From positions 1 through 33,029 of the forward strand of contig CADCIX010000025.1 of assembly GCA_902801565.1 (NCBI GenBank): DNA of 33,029 nt. Direction: 5' to 3'. The translations under genes and the position numbers were made by a program. Below are positions 17,128 through 25,477 of the stretch, one piece after another (position 1 is the first letter of the stretch; the number at the start of each line of letters is the position of its first letter). Below the pieces are notes generated by a model. The model was not told the origin of the DNA. It saw nothing but the letters and a program-made list of their open reading frames with translations, and searched no databases. The stretch comes from an uncultured Veillonellaceae bacterium. Its GTDB lineage: Bacteria; Bacillota; Negativicutes; Selenomonadales; Selenomonadaceae.

Positions 17128-17389
17128 TGGCGTGTTCCTTCCAATCATCCCAAATAATAGACTCATTATCCCTGATATAATCCTCTATCTTGAAAAGATC
17201 CGTTTCGGAAAAACCAAAAGACTTAAAGCAAGCAACGTCCGGGACTCTCCACTCACAGAAATTATCGACATTGTCCCTGTCTTCGATTCGCAGTGAAAGA
17301 TTGTCTCCGCCATCCCTGTCCTTGTATTCGCTCATAACATACAAGTTCAGGTATACACTGTCTCTTAGCCAAAACGTAGCGTACAACAC
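17111..17389 (-). CDS. Small protein of unknown function, partner of DUF4160
   Basis: The 92 residues match no family that I recognise with certainty. It begins at a GTG (17389) with only a weak site; an internal ATG at residue 19 (MSEYKDR) is the alternative. The first half reads like beta strands (TFWLRDSVYLNLYV) with charged turns, and the C-terminal part (FGFSETDLFKIEDYIRDN) like two helices. The 17-base overlap with the DUF4160 gene and the size of both suggest a two-gene unit in the place usually taken by DUF2442. Function unknown. Confidence 0.65.
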   Translation of the reverse strand: MLYATFWLRDSVYLNLYVMSEYKDRDGGDNLSLRIEDRDNVDNFCEWRVPDVACFKSFGFSETDLFKIEDYIRDNESIIWDDWKEHANARTA

Positions 17390-17426
17390 TTGAACTCATC
17401 CTCTCAGTCAGTATTGATATGTCTGG

Positions 17427-17744
17427 TCAATCACAACATGCCTTGCAATATGCCTCGACAATTCCTCTCAATTCCTTCGTGCCGATCTCGCACTCCTTGC
17501 CCATGATGTCATCCACCACATTTGTCATTTCTGCCGCAATCTCAAGGCGGAAGACATTGCCGGCGAACTCACCCGATGCCTCACCATCGACGTAAACCGC
17601 GTCAATCGCATGCAGGATCTCATCGGAAAAGCTCCTTGCCTCGGCCAGGAGGAACGCTCCCACCAGCTCGTATTTCCTGTCCTCGAACACCACGACCGGA
17701 ACCGGGTGCTTCCCCTCTGTCATCCTTATCTCATACTTCATCAT
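17427..17744 (-). CDS. Putative immunity protein for the EndoU lipoprotein
   Basis: The 105-residue protein is acidic. Its central and C-terminal part (AGNVFRLEIAAEMTNVVDDI, then IGTKELRGIVEAYCKAC) resembles a common small family found beside toxins in Firmicutes (pattern: G-N-x-F-x-L-E-I, Thr-Lys-Glu-Leu), but I cannot name the family. The ATG overlaps the stop of the EndoU gene by 4 bases (ATGA), as toxin-immunity pairs often do, and its RBS lies within the end of that gene. The immunity role is inferred from the overlap, size and charge; no direct motif proves it. Confidence 0.65.
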   Translation of the reverse strand: MMKYEIRMTEGKHPVPVVVFEDRKYELVGAFLLAEARSFSDEILHAIDAVYVDGEASGEFAGNVFRLEIAAEMTNVVDDIMGKECEIGTKELRGIVEAYCKACCD

Positions 17745-18406
17745 TTCTTCTTCCCCACATAAATCGGATAAGCAGTAACGATTTTCTTATTGTCGTTCAG
17801 ATACATATCAATCTCAAGATTCCCATGGTATCCAATCCAAAGATCCCCCTGGGGATTCTGCGGATTGTTCACAGCATCCTTGTAAGCCTCATTGATGGCA
17901 TCAACAACCTCCTGGGGTGTCCATGACTCCGGATAGAAGGAACTGAAACCATTCTTCTTGACATCCCCCACCTCGACCTTGGCCGTGAAGACCTCATTCT
18001 CATCGAGATTACTTCTTGTTCCGTCAATGATATGCCCCTTGCTTCCCTCCACCATGGAGTAATGGTAGCCGGTGGCCTTGCCCTTCTTGTTGATGGTGCC
18101 ATCAAAAATGTGCTCCAGTGCTCCCCTGGCGAAATTCTCCGTATTCCTGAGGCCCTCGATATCCTCTTTCGTATATTTGTCATGTGCCGACGTATGGTTT
18201 GTTTCCTCCCCGGTTTTCCTGACCGGCCCGGGGTCCCTGTCCGCAGGTCTGGTTTCCCTGTCCGCAGGCTGCACTGCCGCAGCCTGTGTTCCCTGAGACG
18301 CACTTCCGGAAGATGCGCTCTTGTCCGCACCGCATCCCAAGGCTGCCATCAGGAAGGCCAAAGACAAGGCCAGGACGGCTGCCCATCGAAAAGTAATCCT
18401 TTGCAT
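17741..18406 (-). CDS. Lipoprotein with C-terminal EndoU nuclease domain
   Basis: The 221-residue protein has a lipoprotein signal: basic start, hydrophobic core (9-22) and lipobox AALGC with the modified Cys at about 25. A Ser/Ala/Gln/Pro-rich linker (26-75) follows. From about 90 to 221 it matches the bacterial EndoU toxin domain: EHIFDGTINKKGKATGYHY (two histidines), VFTAKVEVGDVKK, FSSFYPESWTPQEVVDAI, and the C-terminal LEIDMYLNDNKKIVTAYP. EndoU domains of this group are RNases, often tRNA-cleaving, found at toxin C-termini. Here the domain is tethered by lipidation and not attached to a CdiA or LXG-type carrier. It sits between pyrR (5 bases) and its presumed immunity gene. The ATG directly follows GGGG, so the start is slightly uncertain. 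Confidence 0.83.
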   Translation of the reverse strand: MQRITFRWAAVLALSLAFLMAALGCGADKSASSGSASQGTQAAAVQPADRETRPADRDPGPVRKTGEETNHTSAHDKYTKEDIEGLRNTENFARGALEHIFDGTINKKGKATGYHYSMVEGSKGHIIDGTRSNLDENEVFTAKVEVGDVKKNGFSSFYPESWTPQEVVDAINEAYKDAVNNPQNPQGDLWIGYHGNLEIDMYLNDNKKIVTAYPIYVGKKK

Positions 18407-18411
18407 CCCCT

Positions 18412-21031
<2,620 letters not shown>

Positions 21032-23317
21032 TCACGCCTTTACGATCGGCGCATATTTCTGTGTAAAGCCCTTCACGCCCTGCCCTGGAAATGCGATCTT
21101 GAGCTCCGTCTCCTCGCCGCTTCCCTTGACGGAAATGACGGTTCCCAGGCCAAATTTTCCATGCCGCGCCTTGTCTCCCACGGACCACTTGACCGTGATG
21201 TCCGGACGGATGACGTCTTTGGGCACGCTCGTCTTTGCCGAAGGCGCGCTCTGACAGCGCTGCATGGTCTGCATGGCTTCCAGTGCAGATTGGGGCTTGC
21301 CACGGAAGTGCACGCCTTTTCCCATCTGGCTTGCCTTGGGATGAAACGCGGTTTCCTTTCCTGCGCCATACCGGTCTGCCCCTCCCATGGAATCCATGCA
21401 GGATACAGGGATCTCATCCATGAAGCGGGAGACGGGATTCATATTTGTCCTGCCATAGATCGTACGCATGCGCGCATGGGTCATATAGAGCTTCCTCTGG
21501 GCACGGGTGATGCCAACATAGCAGGTACGGCGTTCCTCCTCGATTTCCTTTTCCTCCATGAGTGTGCGGGAATGTGGGAAAATCCCCTCCTCCATGCCCG
21601 CCATGAACACGACAGGGAATTCCAGGCCCTTGGCGGAATGCAGGGTCATAAGTGTCACGCGGTCATCCTCCAGCTCCGCATTGTCGATATCCGAGACCAG
21701 AGAAACCTGGGAGAGGAAATCCTCCAGGCGCGTGCTCTCCTCCGACTTTTGGAAATCCTTCGCCACGCCCACGAATTCCTTGAGATTCTCGATGCGGGAC
21801 TGAACCTCCGGCTTTTTGTCCTCTGCCTCGAGTTCCGCCATATAGCCGGAATCCTCCAGCACCTTCTCCACGAATGCATCCAAGTCCATCTGCCCCTGCA
21901 ATCCCATGAGCTCAAAAATAAGGGCAGAAAATCTCTCCAGGGAATTCCTTGCCCGCCCGGAAAGCCCCGGCACGCTTCCCATGGCATCCGGGCTGGAAAT
22001 GATGTCGAAAAGCGTCAAATCGTTGGCATCGGCATACTCCGTCAATCTGCCGATGGAAGTCGCCCCCAGACCCCGCTTCGGCACATTGATGATGCGGAGG
22101 AGGCTCACCGTATCCAGGGGATTGTAGATCACCCTGAGATACGCAAGGATATCCTTGATTTCCTTGCGGTCATAGAATTTCAGCCCTCCGACCATGGTAT
22201 AGGGAATCCCTGCCCGCATCAACCCTTCCTCCAGGACACGGGACTGGGCATTGGTCCGGTAAAGGATGGCCATATCCCCATAGGACGCGCCATGCAGTGT
22301 CTTTTCCTTCACGATGGCATCGGCAATGAAATGGGCCTCATCCCATTCATCCTCCGCCTCATGGTTTGTGATGCCTTCCCCGGAGGGATTTTCCGTCCAG
22401 AGCTCCTTTTTCTTGCGGTTCCTGTTGTTCTCGATAACGGCATTGGCGGCCATGAGGATGGTCTTCGTGGAGCGGTAATTCTGCTCCAGCTTGATGGTCA
22501 CGGCCTCGGGATAATCCTTTTCAAAGTCCAGGATATTGCGGATATCCGCACCGCGCCAGCCATAGATGGACTGGTCTGCATCTCCCACGACGCAGAGGTT
22601 GTGATGCTTCTCCGCCAGGAGCTTTGTCAGCTGGTACTGCGCTCCGTTCGTGTCCTGGTACTCATCCACGAGGATATAGCGGAAACGGTTCTGGTACTTT
22701 TCCCGCACTTCTTCGTTCTCTTCCAGAAGGGCCACGGACACCATGAGGAGGTCATCGAAGTCCAGCGCGTTGTTTGCCCGGAGCTTCTTGGCATAGAGCT
22801 GGTAGACCTCGGAGACCTTCTTCTCGTAGAATCCTGCCGCCATCCTTTCATATGCCCTGGGCCCCTGCATCATGTTCTTTGCATTGGAGATCGCCGACTG
22901 GATGCCGTTCGGGGCAAACTGCTTGTCGTCGAGGTTCAGTTCCTTGAGGCAGGTCTTGATGAGATTTTGGGTGTCGCTGGTGTCATAGATGACGAAATTG
23001 CTCTTGTAAAGCCCCGTGGCTTCAATCTCCCGGCGCAGGAAACGGGCGCAGAAGGCATGGAAGGTGCTGAGCCACACCTCCCTGGCCCCCTCGCCAATCA
23101 TGTTGTCCACCCGTTCCCGCATCTCCATTGCCGCCTTGTTGGTAAAGGTGATGGCAAGGATCCTATAGGGAGGCACCCCATGCGCCAGCAGATTGGCAAT
23201 CCTGCAGGTCAGCACCTTCGTCTTTCCTGAGCCCGCCCCCGCCATGATCAGGAGCGGGCCCTCCATATGCTCCACCGCAGATTTTTGCGCTGGATTGAGC
23301 CCACTAAAAATATCCAA
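21032..23317 (-). CDS. pcrA: ATP-dependent DNA helicase PcrA/UvrD
   Basis: PcrA is a superfamily 1A 3'-5' helicase for repair and rolling-circle replication. The 761-residue protein has Walker A AGAGSGKT (26-33), motif Ia TFTNKAA, Walker B ILVDEYQDTN, motif III VVGDADQSIYGWRGA, motif IV QNYRST, motif V TLMTLHSAKGLEFPVVF, and motif VI EERRTCYVGITRA. The C-terminal PcrA tail (GDKARHGKFGLGTVISVKG) binds RNA polymerase in B. subtilis. The start is a TTG at 23317, the only candidate before the Q-motif (LNPAQKSAV), with GGGGGAT upstream. A good promoter stands at 23350-23378. Confidence 0.96.
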   Translation of the reverse strand: MDIFSGLNPAQKSAVEHMEGPLLIMAGAGSGKTKVLTCRIANLLAHGVPPYRILAITFTNKAAMEMRERVDNMIGEGAREVWLSTFHAFCARFLRREIEATGLYKSNFVIYDTSDTQNLIKTCLKELNLDDKQFAPNGIQSAISNAKNMMQGPRAYERMAAGFYEKKVSEVYQLYAKKLRANNALDFDDLLMVSVALLEENEEVREKYQNRFRYILVDEYQDTNGAQYQLTKLLAEKHHNLCVVGDADQSIYGWRGADIRNILDFEKDYPEAVTIKLEQNYRSTKTILMAANAVIENNRNRKKKELWTENPSGEGITNHEAEDEWDEAHFIADAIVKEKTLHGASYGDMAILYRTNAQSRVLEEGLMRAGIPYTMVGGLKFYDRKEIKDILAYLRVIYNPLDTVSLLRIINVPKRGLGATSIGRLTEYADANDLTLFDIISSPDAMGSVPGLSGRARNSLERFSALIFELMGLQGQMDLDAFVEKVLEDSGYMAELEAEDKKPEVQSRIENLKEFVGVAKDFQKSEESTRLEDFLSQVSLVSDIDNAELEDDRVTLMTLHSAKGLEFPVVFMAGMEEGIFPHSRTLMEEKEIEEERRTCYVGITRAQRKLYMTHARMRTIYGRTNMNPVSRFMDEIPVSCMDSMGGADRYGAGKETAFHPKASQMGKGVHFRGKPQSALEAMQTMQRCQSAPSAKTSVPKDVIRPDITVKWSVGDKARHGKFGLGTVISVKGSGEETELKIAFPGQGVKGFTQKYAPIVKA

Positions 23318-23349
23318 TAATATCCCCCTTCCGCATTTATCCTGTCCTC

Positions 23350-23378
23350 ATTCTACTCCGTACAGGGAGATTTTTCAA
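23350..23378 (-). promoter_or_regulatory. Promoter of pcrA-ligA-pyrR (TTGAAA-17-TAGAAT)
   Basis: On the minus strand TTGAAA lies at 23378-23373 and TAGAAT at 23355-23350, spacer 17. The start would be near 23343, with a leader of about 26 bases before the TTG start codon of pcrA. It probably serves the whole run down to the immunity gene at 17427. Confidence 0.75.
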
Positions 23379-23511
23379 GGTGAAGGCGCATGCCTTCCAT
23401 TGGAGCTTTGACCGTCAAATTTCCTTGTGGGGGCTGATATGCAGGGCATTTCTGCATGTATATGTGTATGATGAAAAGAAGTACGAGGGAGAATTCGCAT
23501 AGAGGGAGGAC

Positions 23512-23690
23512 GGGGACGGGGGAGGCTTTGGGGCTTCCACGAATGGCCTGTCCTGATAAGAACTACGTGTCTAGATACCCCGCCGGCAAGCAACGGCTCA
23601 CGCAACGAGGTTTGCGCACTTAGGGAGTATCTACGACAGGCCACCCCTTCGGGGTTGGGTAGTTCCAGCCCCAAATCCTCCCCCATCCCC
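23512..23690 (-). ncRNA. Long structured RNA element, HEARO/omega-RNA-like, no iscB
   Basis: The 179-base stretch folds as follows. An outer stem pairs 23512-23535 with 23667-23690 (24 positions, two mismatches). A second stem is TGGCCTGTC (23544-23552) with GACAGGCCA (23635-23643). A third pairs 23572-23581 with 23623-23633 around one bulged A. Small hairpins lie at 23582-23597, 23601-23616 and 23643-23655. GAACTAC (23560-23566) also matches GTAGTTC (23659-23665), which crosses the second stem and makes a pseudoknot. One mismatch of the outer stem becomes G-U only on the minus strand, so that strand is favoured. The minus strand carries CTCCCTAAG and GTGGAAGCCCC, which I recall from HEARO (IscB omega) RNAs. 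No iscB follows; pcrA begins 195 bases downstream. The HEARO name is tentative; the fold is directly visible. Confidence 0.6.
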
Positions 23691-23721
23691 TTCGTGGGGT
23701 TATGGCAGGGCTTGCTGTTTT

Positions 23722-23753
23722 AGAAAGCCCGCAGCAAATTGCCACGGGCTTCT
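23722..23753 (-). terminator. Hairpin after the retropepsin-like gene
   Basis: AGAAGCCCG (minus strand, 23753-23745) pairs with CGGGCTTTCT (23731-23722) around a 13-base loop, with one extra base in the second arm. The T run is short, so it is a moderate terminator for the protease gene ending at 23780. Confidence 0.5.
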
Positions 23754-23779
23754 ATATTTCGTATGCTGTTTGATTGAAA

Positions 23780-24280
23780 TCAATATTCCGGACTGAGAAA
23801 GAACTCGCCGGACAACAGGTCACCGTCCTGCACGAGAATGTTGTCTATCTGTGGGTAGAGTTTCCCCTCCAAGCTTATTATCTTGAACGACCTTTTTGTT
23901 GGTTCGTTCTTTGTGTCCACGATGAACATGGACTCTACCGTATCCACAGTGTATCTCATGCCGTAGAACAAGGTGCTGCTGAGAAGGAGCGGATAGTTAA
24001 GCCTTTGCTTGTGGGGGACAAAGACTTCGAATGGAGCATATTCCAGTTCGTCAACCTTGAATTCCGGCAGACGGTATATGTCCCCCATGGTGAAACCGCC
24101 AATCCCGCCGACGACCCCGTTTTCCAGGATTTTCTCGGCGGAGTATGCCTTTTTGAGAATGGGGCCCGGCACGGAAAACATGGGGATTGTCGCACCTGTG
24201 TCGATCAGCGCGAAAAGCCCGCCGATCTCTATGACCGGCCTTTGATATTTCTTCAGTGTCGGTATCTCGATTTTCGCCAT
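23780..24280 (-). CDS. Retropepsin-like aspartic protease domain protein
   Basis: The 166-residue protein contains the retropepsin signature ALIDTGATIPMFS with the catalytic Asp in DTGA at 27-30, followed by a GGIGGF flap-like segment and long beta-strand stretches. One DTGA motif means the enzyme should work as a dimer. Neither a signal peptide nor a membrane segment is visible, so it would act in the cytoplasm. Bacterial single-domain retropepsin-like proteins mostly have no known substrate. The chosen ATG at 24280 follows AAGGG by 8 bases; the open frame extends much further upstream through repeats and is not translated sequence. It has its own copy of the shared promoter module and lies between the structured RNA and a palindromic repeat. 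Confidence 0.75.
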   Translation of the reverse strand: MAKIEIPTLKKYQRPVIEIGGLFALIDTGATIPMFSVPGPILKKAYSAEKILENGVVGGIGGFTMGDIYRLPEFKVDELEYAPFEVFVPHKQRLNYPLLLSSTLFYGMRYTVDTVESMFIVDTKNEPTKRSFKIISLEGKLYPQIDNILVQDGDLLSGEFFLSPEY

Positions 24281-24308
24281 GGCAACCACCCTTCCTCTTT
24301 TTGGCTTT

Positions 24309-24337
24309 ATTATAACGCATTGTTCAAATTTTGCCAA
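24309..24337 (-). promoter_or_regulatory. Promoter module copy 2, before the retropepsin-like gene
   Basis: On the minus strand -35 TTGGCA is at 24337-24332 and -10 TATAAT at 24314-24309, spacer 17 (AAATTTGAACAATGCGT). The -35 box is the second half of the palindrome ATTTTGCC-TTT-GGCAAAAT. The same arrangement occurs before the pyrophosphatase gene at 27939. Confidence 0.8.
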
Positions 24338-24387
24338 AGGCAAAATATTCCAAAGCATGGAGGAAGGCGGGGTTGTTTTCCAGAAAG

Positions 24388-24434
24388 CCTTCCCCTCTGG
24401 GGAAGGTGGCAGACCGAAGGTCTGACGGATGAGG
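24388..24434. repeat. Double-hairpin intergenic palindromic repeat
   Basis: CCTTCCCC-TCT-GGGGAAGG (24388-24406) is followed by CAGACC-GAA-GGTCTG (24410-24424) and the tail ACGGATGAGG. I recall this layout (short GC-rich hairpins ending in GGATGAGG) from dispersed intergenic repeats in Firmicute genomes. Only one copy is in this window, so its repeat nature is from memory, not from internal evidence. The rest of the 24281-24596 gap holds the promoter of the minus-strand gene and the leader of the plus-strand gene, with a GCTGCC/GGCAGC hairpin at 24565-24579. Confidence 0.55.
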
Positions 24435-24596
24435 TTCGAAGGCACAACTGGGCGAATAGTAAACGAGTTCCACTTTTCCGTTGAACCTCCCCCCACTGTC
24501 TTCGACGACTCCCCGATCGTTAATGACATTGGGCTGTATATGTGCCAAATTAACATATAAAAAGGCTGCCGATGGCAGCAAGAAAGGAGCATCCAT

Positions 24597-24803
24597 ATGA
24601 AAAACAGACGAACAGCACCGCCTTCCACGCAGATGAGCGTGAAGGAAGTCATGGAAGCGGCAGGAGTGGGAAAGAACACCGCCTACCAGATCATCAAAAG
24701 ACTCAATGCGGAACTGGAAGCAATGGGCAAGCTCACCTTTCGGGGGAGAGTCAATCGGAGGTTCTTTGAAGAGAAGCTCTGCTATGATGGCAAGGATGAT
24801 TGA
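24597..24803 (+). CDS. Small HTH protein, excisionase/recombination-associated regulator type
   Basis: The 68-residue protein has a winged or simple helix-turn-helix: MSVKEVMEAAGVGKNTAYQI, then IIKRLNAELEAMGKL with a basic FRGRVNRRFFEE end. Similar small proteins occur in integrative elements and phages, where they are called excisionases or regulators. The ATG at 24597 has AAGGAG seven bases upstream. It is followed, 55 bases later, by a serine recombinase fragment on the same strand, which supports a mobile-element origin. It seems intact; its target is unknown. Confidence 0.65.
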   Translation: MKNRRTAPPSTQMSVKEVMEAAGVGKNTAYQIIKRLNAELEAMGKLTFRGRVNRRFFEEKLCYDGKDD

Positions 24804-24809
24804 GACGAT

Positions 24810-24840
24810 CAACAGGGGCAGCGCAGAGTTGCCCCTGTTG
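24810..24840 (+). repeat. Perfect 11-bp hairpin between HTH gene and recombinase
   Basis: CAACAGGGGCA (24810-24820) and TGCCCCTGTTG (24830-24840) pair fully, with a 9-base loop. The recombinase RBS (AAGGAGG) begins only 4 bases behind it and there is no T run, so it is more likely an mRNA or regulatory hairpin, or a recombination site, than a terminator. Confidence 0.6.
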
Positions 24841-24858
24841 TGCAAGGAGGAAATGTTT

Positions 24859-25125
24859 ATGGGAGAAATGGTATATGCGTATGGCAGGGTATCCACGCGG
24901 GAGCAGAACCTTGACAGGCAGTTGGCCGCCTTTCGGGAGTATGGCGTTCCACCGGAGAATTTTTTCGTGGACAAGCAGTCGGGCAAGGACTTTGACCGTC
25001 CCGCGTATCAATCGATGCTGAAGGTTCTGGAAGCCGGCGATACAATTGTCATCAAGAGCATTGACCGTCTGGGCCGAAATTTGTTTATTTTTCGCAAAGT
25101 CTTTTTGTCCATCAATTGCCAATAG
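24859..25125 (+). pseudogene. Truncated serine recombinase (resolvase N-terminal part)
   Basis: The frame starts at the ATG 24859 (AAGGAGG eight bases upstream) and reads as a serine resolvase/invertase: YAYGRVSTREQNLDRQ with the catalytic serine at residue 12, FVDKQSGKDFDRPAY, and IVIKSIDRLGRN. At about 25080, right after RLGRN, the resolvase sequence ends; the last 14 residues before the TAG at 25123 are the reverse strand of a YoeB-type toxin gene. The rest of the catalytic domain and the DNA-binding end (about 100 or more residues) are missing, so it should be inactive. Confidence 0.85.
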
Positions 25126-25169
25126 AGATAATCGCTCCAACCCGCATCAACAAAAGCAACGCGGCTCAT
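25080..25169 (-). pseudogene. Truncated YoeB/Txe-type toxin
   Basis: On the minus strand an ATG at 25169, overlapping the antitoxin stop by 4 bases (ATGA), starts MSRVAFVDAGWSDYLYWQ and continues with LMDKKTLRKINK, the N-terminus of YoeB/Txe mRNA interferases. After KINK (about 25080) the sequence is that of the recombinase from the other strand, and the frame soon ends. The catalytic Glu, Arg and His of the C-terminal half are lost. Too short for an ORF listing but clear by motif. Confidence 0.75.
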
Positions 25170-25384
25170 TCTGCCATAGCCTCCAATTCCTCCATTGTGA
25201 ATACTCTAAATTGCCCCTCCCGAAGCTGCCTGTCGGCCTCGTCCAATTTTGCAAGATACGCCGCATTATTGGCCGCCTTCATTATGGCATCACGAGCGAA
25301 GACTTCCCGGCTTAAATTAGCCGCATTAGCTTGCTCCTCAACAAACGCTACATCAGCAGGAGATAAGTCTACAGTGATAGACAT
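25166..25384 (-). CDS. Antitoxin (ribbon-helix-helix type) of a broken TA pair
   Basis: The 72-residue protein starts MSITVDLSPADVAFVEEQAN, a beta strand then helix typical of ribbon-helix-helix antitoxins, and ends with a toxin-binding type tail, FRVFTMEELEAMAE. AGGGGG eight or nine bases before the ATG at 25384 decides the start. Its own promoter (25418-25446) is intact, and its stop overlaps the start of the truncated toxin. RelB/DinJ-like is the nearest label; YoeB partners are more often YefM/Phd, so the exact family is unsure. It could still neutralise a related toxin elsewhere. Confidence 0.75.
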   Translation of the reverse strand: MSITVDLSPADVAFVEEQANAANLSREVFARDAIMKAANNAAYLAKLDEADRQLREGQFRVFTMEELEAMAE

Positions 25385-25417
25385 AGAAAAGCCCCCTTTC
25401 CTGATCTTTCGTCTATC

Positions 25418-25446
25418 ATTATATATCATTCATGCCGTAAATGCAA
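25418..25446 (-). promoter_or_regulatory. Promoter of the antitoxin gene (TTGCAT-17-TATAAT)
   Basis: On the minus strand TTGCAT is at 25446-25441 and TATAAT at 25423-25418, spacer 17. The transcript would start near 25411, about 27 bases before the antitoxin ATG. Confidence 0.75.
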
Positions 25447-25477
25447 TTCGACAACCTATATAGAGGTGAAAATACCC

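Noticed and set aside
23439..23457. ATGCAG/CTGCAT hairpin on the downstream side of the RNA, as an IS200/IS605-type end
   Set aside because: Only 6 bp, with no cleavage-site tetranucleotide or matching second end that I could identify; too weak to call.
23544..23643. The structured RNA as 6S RNA, tmRNA, RNase P or SRP RNA
   Set aside because: None of the signatures of those RNAs (tRNA-like end, GAGGAAAGTCC-type motif, SRP tetraloop helix) is present, and the pseudoknot does not fit the 6S rod.
23375..23686. 103-codon minus-strand frame over the structured RNA
   Set aside because: It follows the stems of the RNA element and runs into the pcrA promoter; it has no RBS and looks like the spurious proteins often called over such RNAs.
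23512..23753. CRISPR array
   Set aside because: No regularly spaced direct repeat anywhere in the window; the repeats here are inverted.
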